NCBI GenBank assembly: GCA_024653345.1
Contig: JANLFV010000001.1
Coordinates: 271,342-335,341, forward strand
Source of the DNA: Candidatus Acetothermia bacterium
GTDB taxonomy: Bacteria; Bipolaricaulota; Bipolaricaulia; RBG-16-55-9; JANLFV01
Direction: 5' to 3'
Length of the DNA: 64,000 nt
Numbering within the stretch: the first letter of the stretch is position 1; every line of letters begins with the position of its first letter. The notes beneath the pieces are model-generated. The model saw only the letters and a list, made by a program, of their open reading frames with translations. It ran no database searches and was not told the DNA's origin. The position numbers and the translations under genes were made by a program. This document shows, one piece after another, positions 10,698-18,995 of the stretch.

Positions 10698-11212
10698 TCC
10701 TCCTCTCCCTGGGAGCCCTCGCTGGAGGGCTGCTGGCTGGGCTCCGGCCGGCGCCCCCGCCAACAAGCTCGGAGGAGCCAAGAGTCGAGATCAGCGCCCC
10801 GACCCTGACGAAGTTCGACGAGGCAGGTCGGCGCCTCTGGGAGCTTCGCGCCCGGGCGATCAGCCTCGACCAGCAGGCGGAGCGCACCCTGGCCGAGGAT
10901 GTCAGGATAGCCTTCTTTCGCGACGAGCGAGTCACGCTCGAGCTGACCGCGCCGCGCCTGTTACTCTTCAACGAGAGCGGTGACCTCGAGCTGGAGGGCG
11001 GGATCTCCGCTCAGGGCGAGGGGGGCCTGCGGTTCTGGACCGAGCGGATGCGCTGGGATGCGCGTGAGGCGGTCTTGCGAGGTGACCTGGAGGTCGAGGT
11101 GGAGAAGGAAGAGAATCGGCTGAGCGGGAGGGGCTTCGAATACTCCCCCCAGGAAGGGAGGTTCGTCGTGGAGGAGGAAGCTCACTTGATCCTCCTCCCC
11201 GGCGAGGAGTGA
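10673..11212 (+). CDS. lptC: LPS-transport bitopic protein LptC
   Basis: 179 residues. An N-terminal membrane anchor ([19 protein letters not shown]) is followed by a beta-rich LptC-like periplasmic domain with [14 protein letters not shown], then repeating strands of the EGGI/GDLEVEV kind. LptC bridges the LptBFG transporter and periplasmic LptA. Sequence identity to reference LptC will be low, but the placement directly before lptB (overlapping stop/start) is the classical arrangement and supports the call. It implies lipopolysaccharide or a related outer-membrane lipid. lptA, lptD and lptFG are not in the window. Confidence 0.82.
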   Translation: MSRTRLLLILLSLGALAGGLLAGLRPAPPPTSSEEPRVEISAPTLTKFDEAGRRLWELRARAISLDQQAERTLAEDVRIAFFRDERVTLELTAPRLLLFNESGDLELEGGISAQGEGGLRFWTERMRWDAREAVLRGDLEVEVEKEENRLSGRGFEYSPQEGRFVVEEEAHLILLPGEE

Positions 11213-11928
11213 TGCTGGAAGCAGAGGAGCTGGTCAAGAGCTACTCCGGGCGGCGGGTCGTCGACCGGGTCTCGCTCTCGATCTCGCCAGGGAAGGTCTT
11301 CGGTCTCCTCGGGCCGAACGGGGCGGGGAAGACGACCACCTTCCAGATGATCATCGGCCTGATCGCCCCCGAGGGGGGCCGGCTGATCTTGAACGGCGAG
11401 GAGGTGACCCGCCTCCCATTCCACGAGCGGGCGAGGCGGGGCATTAACTACCTCCCGCAGGAACCCTCGGTCTTCCGGAAGCTCTCGGTCAAGCAGAACC
11501 TGCTGGTGGTCCTGGAGGCGCTCGACGCCGGCCCGCGAGCACGCGAAGCGCGGGTGGCGGAACTCCTGGCGAAGTTCGAGCTCCTCCCCTTCGCCCGGCG
11601 GCGGGCCGACTCCCTCTCCGCGGGCGAGCGGCGGCGGGTCGAGATCGCCCGAGCCCTGGCCACCTCGCCCTCCTTCCTCCTGCTCGATGAGCCCTTCTCG
11701 GGGATCGATCCCCTAAGCTGCGAGGAGATCCAGCGACTCATCCTCTCCTTAAGGGACGAAGGCCTGGGGATCATCGTGACCGACCACAATGTCCACGAGA
11801 CCCTCAAGGTGACAGATTATGCTTACTTGATAAACCAGGGGAAGATCCTGCTGTCCGGCCCTCCGCAAGAGGTGGCCGCCGATCCGCTGGCGAAGAAGTT
11901 CTATCTCGGCGAGCGGTTCAGGTATTAG
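11212..11928 (+). CDS. lptB: LPS export ABC transporter ATP-binding protein LptB
   Basis: About 238 residues from ATG 11212, which shares its A with the TGA of lptC; GTG 11209 is a possible alternative. Walker A is GPNGAGKTTT near 35, the signature LSAGERRRVEIAR near 140, and Walker B LLLDEPFSGIDP near 160. The segment GINYLPQEPSVFRKLSV is very typical of LptB and separates it from amino-acid transporter ATPases. It powers LPS extraction from the inner membrane. The final 11 bp overlap the convergent DUF2007-like gene. Confidence 0.93.
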   Translation: MLEAEELVKSYSGRRVVDRVSLSISPGKVFGLLGPNGAGKTTTFQMIIGLIAPEGGRLILNGEEVTRLPFHERARRGINYLPQEPSVFRKLSVKQNLLVVLEALDAGPRAREARVAELLAKFELLPFARRRADSLSAGERRRVEIARALATSPSFLLLDEPFSGIDPLSCEEIQRLILSLRDEGLGIIVTDHNVHETLKVTDYAYLINQGKILLSGPPQEVAADPLAKKFYLGERFRY

Positions 11929-12184
11929 GCCCTGCTTCGCTCCGTTCACCCTGAGGGAGGCGCGACTCGAGCAGGGCCTTGGCCTCCTCCGCCCGCGAGG
12001 CCTCGACGAACAGCCGGGCTTGCTTCAGGCTCCACGGCTTTAGGTGAGTCATCAGGGTGTAGAACGACTCACCTTGAATGTAGTAGCGGATCCCGGCCCC
12101 CTCCAAGGCCATCTTCACGAAGGCGATCTCCTTCGCGCTCCCAAGATTGTAGATGAAGACAAAAACAGATCGCTCATTTCCCAT
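11918..12184 (-). CDS. DUF2007-like small protein
   Basis: 88 residues. The pattern of an N-terminal strand (VFVFIYNLGSAKEIAFVKMALEGAGI), a central variable part and a C-terminal LFVEASRAEEAKALLE segment matches the small DUF2007/putative signal-transducing fold. The biochemical function is unknown. It is convergent with lptB, overlapping by 11 bp, and lies just downstream of the redoxin gene on the same strand (24 bp gap), so it may be co-transcribed with it. The start is supported only by frame and length. Confidence 0.65.
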   Translation of the reverse strand: MGNERSVFVFIYNLGSAKEIAFVKMALEGAGIRYYIQGESFYTLMTHLKPWSLKQARLFVEASRAEEAKALLESRLPQGERSEAGPNT

Positions 12185-12207
12185 ATTGGCCCACTGTCCT
12201 GATGAAA

Positions 12208-13497
12208 TTATCGCTCCAATAGCAGATCCTCTACGATTGCTACAATTTCATTCACCCGTAACCTGTGATACTGCACATCGGGATAACTCTCTACCCAGTA
12301 TAGATCCATGTCGCGGATGATCCCCTCTCTGTCGATTACGAAAAGACCTCTACCGATCAAAGAGCGGCGATATAGCTTACTAATGCCCGGATCCCATATG
12401 ACAGGGAACTGGATCCCTTTCTCTGTCAGAGAGGAGGAATCTGGAGGCTGGGCACTAGTAGCTATGCCGAGCAAAACCACCTTCCCTTGATAAGGGCGAC
12501 CACCTAACAAGACGTTCAAATCCTCCACTCGCCATATGTCCTGATAATCCTCGCAACAACGGGAGCCTGGAGGGATGGAGGGGTTCCAAAAGACGAGCAC
12601 GACCACCTTCCCGTGATAATCAGATAGTTTGACACTCTGCCCTTCGAAGGTCGTGGCCTCGAAATCGGGAGCCTTCTGCCCGGGGGCCAGGATCGCGGGC
12701 GGCGGAGCAATCCCGACCTGCTCGACCTCGATACGACGCCCATCGGGTGGGACAGATTTTATCCTGTAGAGTCTCTCCCCGACTTGGAGGGGCTGATTCG
12801 GCCCGTATATCTCGTAAGAGTCAGGGAATAGCTGCAACTCCCCATCGCCGTCTGTATCAATGGCTATTGCTGCCTCATCAAGGTCATCATATAAGCCGTC
12901 GGAGGAGAGATCGCTTATGGCAATAGGGTAGAGCCTCCCTTCCAGCTCTATCAGGCCTCGCCGATGGCAGTACCCTCCGTAGATGAAGCTGTATCGGTGC
13001 TCTTCATAATCATAATATCCCGTGACTACGGCATGGTAAGGTGCCCGAACCATATTATCATATTCGACCCGGACAGTGGAGGACCAGCGGAACCCCTTCC
13101 ATTCCCAACGCGCATCAGGAAGGCCATCCCCATCGTTTGTGAGGTCCTCATCGTTATTTGCATCTACCCAAACTCGCGGTGCCTCCCCTTGGCAGATCAA
13201 AACCGTGATCGTGCGGTCCTCCCCGTTCCCTAATATCATCGCCCCGTAGGAACAGGGCCCCTCTCGAGTGACTTGGACAGGGAGGGCTAATAGTGGTTCT
13301 GGCGAAGTATCCTGGAGAGATAGGGGAATTGCTGAAACAGCACCAATAGGCCAGTCAATCAGGTCGCTGAGAAAACCAATCGATTCAATCGATGAAAATA
13401 GTGATGAAGGACCTGCGCCAATAAGCAGTGGCATTAGCGTTACAAAGTTTAGAAGGATTATGAGCTTCACCAATCGCTGCATAAGCAGAAACTCCAT
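12208..13497 (-). CDS. Exported redoxin-fold protein with degenerate active site
   Basis: Up to 429 residues; Met6 (13482) may be the true start because the signal peptide MQRLVKLIILLNFVTLMPLL begins there. Residues about 60-270 form an unrecognised domain with two calcium-loop-like segments (DANNDEDLTNDGDG; DTDGDGELQLFPD). The C-terminal 150 residues are an AhpC/TSA-thioredoxin fold starting PGQKAPDFEATTFEGQSV. Where TlpA proteins have WCxxC, this protein reads FWNPSIPPGSRCCED: both canonical cysteines are missing and a vicinal Cys pair follows. Predicted periplasmic or surface-located. The gene is AT-richer than its neighbours. Function unknown; a thiol-redox or Ca-binding role is inference. 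Confidence 0.75.
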   Translation of the reverse strand: MEFLLMQRLVKLIILLNFVTLMPLLIGAGPSSLFSSIESIGFLSDLIDWPIGAVSAIPLSLQDTSPEPLLALPVQVTREGPCSYGAMILGNGEDRTITVLICQGEAPRVWVDANNDEDLTNDGDGLPDARWEWKGFRWSSTVRVEYDNMVRAPYHAVVTGYYDYEEHRYSFIYGGYCHRRGLIELEGRLYPIAISDLSSDGLYDDLDEAAIAIDTDGDGELQLFPDSYEIYGPNQPLQVGERLYRIKSVPPDGRRIEVEQVGIAPPPAILAPGQKAPDFEATTFEGQSVKLSDYHGKVVVLVFWNPSIPPGSRCCEDYQDIWRVEDLNVLLGGRPYQGKVVLLGIATSAQPPDSSSLTEKGIQFPVIWDPGISKLYRRSLIGRGLFVIDREGIIRDMDLYWVESYPDVQYHRLRVNEIVAIVEDLLLER

Positions 13498-13850
13498 ATA
13501 TTAGAACAAGGCCATGAGCCAGGAGTATAAAACCAGCAATCCGCATTGACTGAAGCTTGCCCGTATCCATTTCTTGACCTCTCCCGGGTGCAACCATTAT
13601 AATCGGCCTTGCACTCTGCATGCGCAGTAATGGTCAATGGCAAGGGCTGCCCTTTGTCCGTGTAGTGCTCGGCTACAGCGTAGACGCTGCAGTGATAATG
13701 CCCCCATTCAGTCTCGGTGCAATCACAGGCACAGCCTGTGACGGAACAGCCATAATCTATTGCGGCTGGTTCTACGCCACCCTGAGAGGCCCTCAATACC
13801 CCAACTAACAAACTAATTAGCGTAACTACACTTAGACTTCGTATAATCAT
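13467..13850 (-). CDS. Small exported cysteine-rich protein
   Basis: 127 residues with a clear signal peptide (MIIRSLSVVTLISLLVGVLR) and about 11 cysteines in the mature part, including GCSVTGCACDC and a CLC near the end. A GAGG Shine-Dalgarno site lies 5 nt before the ATG. No family recognised. It overlaps the start of the redoxin gene by about 30 bp, suggesting the two are expressed together. A shorter overlapping frame (13385-13621) also has a hydrophobic stretch and a possible Shine-Dalgarno site, so the C-terminal part of this call is less certain than the first 90 residues. Confidence 0.55.
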   Translation of the reverse strand: MIIRSLSVVTLISLLVGVLRASQGGVEPAAIDYGCSVTGCACDCTETEWGHYHCSVYAVAEHYTDKGQPLPLTITAHAECKADYNGCTRERSRNGYGQASVNADCWFYTPGSWPCSNIWSFCLCSDW

Positions 13851-13940
13851 GCTACCTCACTCATTTAAAGTGTATCACACATTCTCCAGAAAGTCAAGAA
13901 CCCGAATTGTCCCATTAGAACTGCTACCGAGAGGGGCATC

Positions 13941-15093
13941 GTTGCCTCATGAACTGGGTTACCCAAAAGAGGCAACGATGACTCGGGTTGGTCGAGATGC
14001 TCTCCTACCGAGATATCTGCGGGCTAGTCGGCAAGAGAAGACCAGGATCTTGGACGAGTTCGTGGTCATCACCGGCTACTACCGCAAGTCTGCCATCCGG
14101 CTGCTGCGGCGGGGGCCGAACCCCAGGAGCTTTGACCGGCGCCGGCGCCCCAAGGTCTACACCAACGAGGTGAAGGCGGCCCTCCTCCAGGTCTGGGAGG
14201 CCTATGGCCGGATCTGCTCCAAGGCGCGCCTACGCAGCTCGCACCCTTCCTCCCAGAGGCGGTGCTAGAGCGGGCAGGGGAGCTTAAGCTGCCAGCGGAG
14301 ACCAAGCGGCTGCTGGTCCGCCTGAGCCCGGCGACCATCGATCGGCTGCTGCGGACCCACCGCTATCGCCGGCCGCGGTGCCGCGCCAAGCCCCGGACCA
14401 AGCTCTGGCAAGCCATACCCATCCGCAGCGAAGCCTCGGGGGATGGAGCCCGCCCGGGCTTCTTGGAGATGGACCTGGTGGCCCACTGTGGCGAGTCCAC
14501 CGCCGGCGAGTTACTCCATACCCTGAATGCGGTCGATCTGGCTACCGGCTAGTCCGAGCCGCTGGCCCTTCCCAATCGGAGCCAACAGGCGGGAAGGGAA
14601 GCGCTGGAGAGGATGCGAGCGCGGCCCCCCTTCCCCCTTTTGGGGATCGATTCGGATAACGACCCCATGGGCCTCCTCCGCTACTGTCAGGAGGAGGGGC
14701 TCAGCTTCACCCGCTCCAGGCCGTACAAGAACAACGATCAAGCCCATGTGGAGCAGAAGAACTGGATGGCGGTCCGCCGGCTCATCGGTTACGAGCGATA
14801 CGAGTCTGTCGAGGCGCTGGCGCTGTTAGAGGCCATCTACAGCGACTGGCGGCGGTTTGTGAACCTCTTCCAGCCGGTGCGGAAGCTCCTGAGGAAGGAG
14901 CGGGTGGGGAGCAAGGTGCGCAAGCGGTATGATCGGCCCAGACCCCTTACCAGCGGGTGCTGGCTTCTCCGGATGTGCGGGAGGAGCGGAAGGAGCAGCT
15001 GCGGCAGGAGTATTCAGGATGCTGCAGCGACGGATCGAGGAGAACCTCGAGGCACTGTGGAGGCTCCATGGGTAACACTTATTGTGAGGCATC
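13941..15093 (+). mobile_element. Decayed insertion sequence with terminal inverted repeats
   Basis: An element of about 1.15 kb bounded by imperfect inverted repeats at 13941-13964 and 15070-15093 (17 of 24 positions match when one is reverse-complemented; both contain GCCTCA and end in TTACCC). It carries one transposase gene broken in several places. A perfect 12-bp inverted repeat at 13937-13948 and 13969-13980 forms a hairpin directly over the transposase start. I could not identify target-site duplications. The intact relatives I know are annotated as integrase-type DDE transposases of the ISNCY group. Confidence 0.75.
13978..15075 (+). pseudogene. DDE integrase-type transposase, broken
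   Basis: The start MTRVGRDALLPRYLRASRQ and the ITGYYRKSAIRLLRR motif are typical of this transposase family. The frame shifts near 14230, carries an in-frame TAG at 14550-14552, and shifts again near 14940 and 15015 before a stop at about 15075. The first catalytic Asp (EMDLVAHCG) and the Glu region (HVEQKNWMAVRR) are kept, but the second Asp motif reads IDSDNDPMG instead of the usual DSDNGSEF. It cannot encode an active enzyme. Confidence 0.85.
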
Positions 15094-15252
15094 GTCACCG
15101 GCCTCGGTAACAGTTACTTTAGGGCATGACACCCCCACTCCATAGGCCCTTTCAATTAAGCGCTGCTAGAGGTCCGTCGCCCTCCCCTGCCTTCCTTCGC
15201 GCGCTTGCAATGATCGATCGTCGCTCAGAGCTTCGCTACTAAGTTCTCGCTC

Positions 15253-16107
15253 TCAGTGATTACCCTTCTCCTTCCGGTAGAGCTGATAGTTGAGGACGAA
15301 CCAGCCGAACCCGGCAATGAGCAGCAAGGAGACCACCTGAGCAGTCTTGAGGGTCTCGAGCCAGGTGGTCGCCGTCCCGCTCGGGAGACAGGTCGTCCCT
15401 CCCAAGAGGCAGAGTGCGTCCCCGCGGAAGAACTCCACGACGAACCGGACGAGCGAGTAGGCGATGAGATAGAAGGAGACGACGAACCCGTCCTTATACT
15501 CCCGCTTGCGGAGCCACCACCACATCAGGCCGAAGATGATGAGGTTCCCGACCATCTCGTAGAGCATCGCCGGGTGGAGACGCCAGGTGTCCCAAGGAGC
15601 CGTCTGGTGCGCATAGGTATAGGCTGGCGTGCCTCGGGCGAACTCGAGCCCGAAGGGGGCATGCAAGTAGGTCTTGATCCCGTAAGCATCGCCGTTGAGG
15701 AAGTTCCCCAACCTGCCCAGGGCCTGGCCGAGGATCACCGAGGGGGCGATCGCGTCGGCGAACCGCCAGAACTTAACCCTCTTCCACTTGGCGAAGATCA
15801 GGAGAGCCAGAAAGCCCCCGAGCAGTCCGCCGTGGATCGCCAGGCCGCCCTCCCAGATCTTCCAGATGTTGCCCAGGTTCCGGCTATAGGTCTCCCACAT
15901 GAAGGCGACATACCAGAGTCGGGCAAAGATGATCCCCAGCGGAACGGAGATCAGGACGAAGTCGAGGATGTCGTCCATCTTGAGATCTAGCTTCTTCCGG
16001 TTGACCTCGGCCTTGGTAAGGAAGATCGCGGCCACGATGGCAATTACATACATCAGGCCATAGTAGCGGACGGTGAACGGCCCCAAAGTGAACGCTATCG
16101 GATGCAT
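15253..16107 (-). CDS. lgt: Prolipoprotein diacylglyceryl transferase
   Basis: 284 residues, multi-pass inner membrane protein. The N-terminus MHPIAFTLGPFTVRYYGLMYV, the segment IHGGLLGGFLALL and the Lgt signature region LGRLGNFLNGDAYG are all present. It transfers diacylglycerol from phosphatidylglycerol to the lipobox cysteine, the first step of lipoprotein maturation. The Shine-Dalgarno site GAAGGAGG precedes the ATG. It is divergent from lnt, which performs the last step of the same pathway, with 168 bp between them; the window also holds several lipobox proteins that would be its substrates. Confidence 0.96.
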   Translation of the reverse strand: MHPIAFTLGPFTVRYYGLMYVIAIVAAIFLTKAEVNRKKLDLKMDDILDFVLISVPLGIIFARLWYVAFMWETYSRNLGNIWKIWEGGLAIHGGLLGGFLALLIFAKWKRVKFWRFADAIAPSVILGQALGRLGNFLNGDAYGIKTYLHAPFGLEFARGTPAYTYAHQTAPWDTWRLHPAMLYEMVGNLIIFGLMWWWLRKREYKDGFVVSFYLIAYSLVRFVVEFFRGDALCLLGGTTCLPSGTATTWLETLKTAQVVSLLLIAGFGWFVLNYQLYRKEKGNH

Positions 16108-16237
16108 CTCGCCTCCTTCATCTCCCGGGCATTGCCCCGTTCATTCGATCGCTCCTGACGCTTCTCCGCCGCGAGCAGGAAGCGCCAGGGCCACCTTAGG
16201 CCATGCTAAGGGTCCAGTTTAAGCGATCGCTCCCGGT

Positions 16238-16266
16238 TAGTCAATATCCCTTCAGCCTCCTATAAT
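16238..16266 (+). promoter_or_regulatory. lnt promoter
   Basis: TAGTCA (16238-16243), 17 bp, TATAAT (16261-16266). The lnt ATG follows 9 nt after the -10 box, so the transcript should carry only about 3 nt of leader. Confidence 0.6.
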
Positions 16267-16275
16267 CATCTCATC

Positions 16276-17802
16276 ATGAAGCTCTCCCGCCCGCGATGGC
16301 TCTGGGCAATGCTTGCTGGGATCGGCGCGGCCCTCAGCCTCCCAGGCTTCGGACTCGATGTCTTATGCTGGTTCGCGCTTGTCCCGCTCTTCTTCGTCCT
16401 CGAGGGAGCCAGCTACAGGTGGAGCTTCGCCTATGGCTTGCTCGCGGGAATCGCCTTCTTCGGGACGCTCCTCCACTGGCTCCACACGCTGCGGGACTGG
16501 ACCGGCCCGGCGATCCTGCCGCTCTACCTGCTACTGATCCTCTACTTGAGCCTCTATTGGGGCGCCTTCGGTCTGCTCTACACGCTGTTGAGCCGGCGAC
16601 TGAGAACGGCCTGGCTGGCCCTGGCCGTCCCGGCGCTCTGGGTCGGCCTGGAGTTCGCCCGGGCTCTGGGGAAGCTCGGCTTCACCTGGGGCGACCTCGG
16701 CTACGCCCTCTACCGGCGGACGGAGTTGATCCAGCTCGCCGCGGTCACGGGGGCTCTGGGGCTCTCCTTGAGCATCGTCTGGGTCAACTTCTCTCTCTAT
16801 CTGGCGCTGAAGCGGCGGGACTGGCGACCGCTGGCAAGTGCTGTGCTCGTCATTGCCCTCCTCTTAGGTTACGGCATGGCCGTGCGGCCGACCGAGCCCG
16901 AGGGGAGAGAGCTACGACTAGCGATTGTCCAACCGAACATACCCCAGCTAGTGAAGTCCGATCCCGGCGGAATCGAGGCCCTCACCGGCAGATACATGAA
17001 TCTCTTAGCCCAGCTCGACCTCGAGCGGGCGCAACTATTGATCCTTCCGGAATCGATCCTCCCGGCCTACCTCTTGCGTCAGCCGGAGCACCTGGAGCCG
17101 TTCCGCCAGTTCGCCCTGGAGACCGGGGTCTACCTCCTGTTCGGGACGCTCGACCGCCGCGAGGGGGAGTTCTACAACACCGCGGCCCTGCTCTCACCTC
17201 AGGGCGAGCTCGTGGCCACATACGACAAGGTCCAGCTCGTCCCGTTCAGCACGGAATATCTGCCGCTGAGAAGCCAGCTGGAGCGCTTGGGCCTCCGGAG
17301 GCTAATCCAGTCCGTGGCCCCGGCCGACCTCACCCCAGGTCGAGTGCTCTCACCGCTAGAGTCGCCTTTAGGGAGGATCGCCACCCCGATCTGCTTCGAG
17401 TCGACGCTGCCGCACATCTCCAGGGGCTTCGTCCGGAAGGGGGCCGAGCTCTTGGTGACGATCACCAACGACGCCTGGTTCGACCGGAGCCTGGCCCTGG
17501 AGCAGCACTTCGCCTTCGGGGTCCTCCGAGCAGTGGAGAGCCGCCGCTACTTTGTCCAGGCCGCGAACACCGGGATCTCAGGGATCATCTCCCCCAGCGG
17601 AAGGATCATCACCAGATCGGGGATCGAGCGTGATGAAATCCTCTACGGGACGGTCAAGCTGCTGGGCCGCCGGACCTTCTACACCCGCTTCGGGGATTGG
17701 GTCGCTCACCTCAGCCTGCTCTACCTGCTGATCGCCTTGATCACCACTGCACTCCGGGTCGCTAGGGCCCCAAGAGGCTGCAGCCAGCGGCTCTCTCGCT
17801 GA
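16276..17802 (+). CDS. lnt: Apolipoprotein N-acyltransferase
   Basis: 508 residues. About six hydrophobic segments in the first 200 residues are followed by a nitrilase-like domain. The expected catalytic residues are visible: Glu in LPESILPAYL, Lys in YDKVQLVPFSTEY and Cys in TPICFESTLPH. Lnt adds the third acyl chain to lipoproteins in the inner membrane and is mainly found in organisms with an outer membrane, agreeing with lptB and lptC. The start is fixed by the hydrophobic N-terminus and by the -10 box immediately upstream. Confidence 0.95.
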   Translation: MKLSRPRWLWAMLAGIGAALSLPGFGLDVLCWFALVPLFFVLEGASYRWSFAYGLLAGIAFFGTLLHWLHTLRDWTGPAILPLYLLLILYLSLYWGAFGLLYTLLSRRLRTAWLALAVPALWVGLEFARALGKLGFTWGDLGYALYRRTELIQLAAVTGALGLSLSIVWVNFSLYLALKRRDWRPLASAVLVIALLLGYGMAVRPTEPEGRELRLAIVQPNIPQLVKSDPGGIEALTGRYMNLLAQLDLERAQLLILPESILPAYLLRQPEHLEPFRQFALETGVYLLFGTLDRREGEFYNTAALLSPQGELVATYDKVQLVPFSTEYLPLRSQLERLGLRRLIQSVAPADLTPGRVLSPLESPLGRIATPICFESTLPHISRGFVRKGAELLVTITNDAWFDRSLALEQHFAFGVLRAVESRRYFVQAANTGISGIISPSGRIITRSGIERDEILYGTVKLLGRRTFYTRFGDWVAHLSLLYLLIALITTALRVARAPRGCSQRLSR

Positions 17803-17821
17803 GACGCGGCGTCGATGGATG

Positions 17822-18802
17822 CTAAAGCGAGGACGAAGATGTCTGAACTGAGATCGAAGGATTCTGGACCCAGCCGGGCCCGGTAACCCCGAGGTCCACG
17901 AGGAAGCTCAGGTATGGGTTTTCCTCCGGAACGACCCCTTTGCCCGTGACCACGGCCGCGCCCTCGTCGGGGAGGCAGTCGGTCGGCCCCATGTCATCGC
18001 CTTGGACTGAGCTCAGATAGGTCATCCCATCATCCCCGCCCAGGCTGGTGAGCGGGACGCTGATAGTGAGGACATTCCCGGCGAGCGCGGGAGTGGCGTC
18101 GCCGACATCCGTGAAGCCCGCCGTCTCGTAGACATCGTAGTTTCCCGCCCCGTTCCGGAAGAAGAGGGGGATGAAGAAGTCAACCCCGCTGGCCGAGGAG
18201 GGGAGGCTGGGGCAGAAGAAGGAATTGGCGGATGGCAGGCCGGTCGAGCCATCCTCGTCAGTGTCGAGGGTGATAAAGCCGGCGAGATCGCCGGGCCCTA
18301 CAAGCGAGCCCGGCGCGGGGAGCGCGGGCGGCGTCGTGGTGTCGAAGGTGACGGTCAGGACAAGCGCACTCGAGCTCCTCGAGGTCTTGATGCTCGTGAC
18401 ATCGTAGTTCACGGTCGTTCCTGCGCCCATGATGTCCACCGCATCACCCATGGGGTCGATCAGCCCGGCGGTCACCGGGGGCTTGAGGGTGATGACCGCG
18501 AAGCCGGTCATGTTCGGGTAGCCGGTCCTGACCGCGGTCACCGTGGCAGTGGTGACCGATGCGACGGTCGCCGGGGCGGTGTAGACGCCGCTGGTGCTGA
18601 TCGTTCCCGGGCCGCTCGTCACGCTCCAGGTCACGGTCATCGGGACGCCGGCTTGGTTGGTAGCGGTGAGCGTGACTGATTCGCCCGCTTCCAAGATCGC
18701 TGAGGCCGGGGTGATCACCAGCCTTGCCACCTGAGTGCACCCCGCCAGGATGAGCGCTACAATTCCTAAAAGCGCCAAGATATAGACCATCTTCCTAGGC
18801 AT
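17822..18802 (-). CDS. Lipoprotein with bacterial Ig-like domain
   Basis: 326 residues; Met5 (18790) is an alternative start. The lipoprotein signal ends in LILAGC, so it should be processed by the neighbouring Lgt/Lnt pathway. Residues about 28-110 look like a BIG2-type Ig domain (LVITPASAILEAGESVTLTATN and GTISTSGVYTAPATV). The remainder is a beta-rich region of unknown function with a Ca-loop-like DTDEDGSTG. A GGAAGGAGG Shine-Dalgarno site precedes the start. Likely surface or periplasmic; no enzymatic motif seen. Confidence 0.8.
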   Translation of the reverse strand: MPRKMVYILALLGIVALILAGCTQVARLVITPASAILEAGESVTLTATNQAGVPMTVTWSVTSGPGTISTSGVYTAPATVASVTTATVTAVRTGYPNMTGFAVITLKPPVTAGLIDPMGDAVDIMGAGTTVNYDVTSIKTSRSSSALVLTVTFDTTTPPALPAPGSLVGPGDLAGFITLDTDEDGSTGLPSANSFFCPSLPSSASGVDFFIPLFFRNGAGNYDVYETAGFTDVGDATPALAGNVLTISVPLTSLGGDDGMTYLSSVQGDDMGPTDCLPDEGAAVVTGKGVVPEENPYLSFLVDLGVTGPGWVQNPSISVQTSSSSL

Positions 18803-18995
18803 CGACGCCTCCTTCCAGTCTATTCAGCCCTAAAGCTGCAGCGTCAGGCGCTGCTTGCATCACGATCGCTCCCATCGAGCGAGAACTATGGCTGTGATCA
18901 CTATAGGCCCTTATCCAGTCAGGTTCGGAGGAAGGGGGTCAGCCGGTGCCTGGGAGTTCGTCACCGGCTGCCGTGATCGGTGTCGACGGCCGACC

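Noticed and set aside
13385-13621. 78-residue frame overlapping the Cys-rich peptide and redoxin genes
   Set aside because: It has a hydrophobic stretch and a possible Shine-Dalgarno site, but it competes with two better-supported genes and has no family resemblance. Kept only as a caveat.
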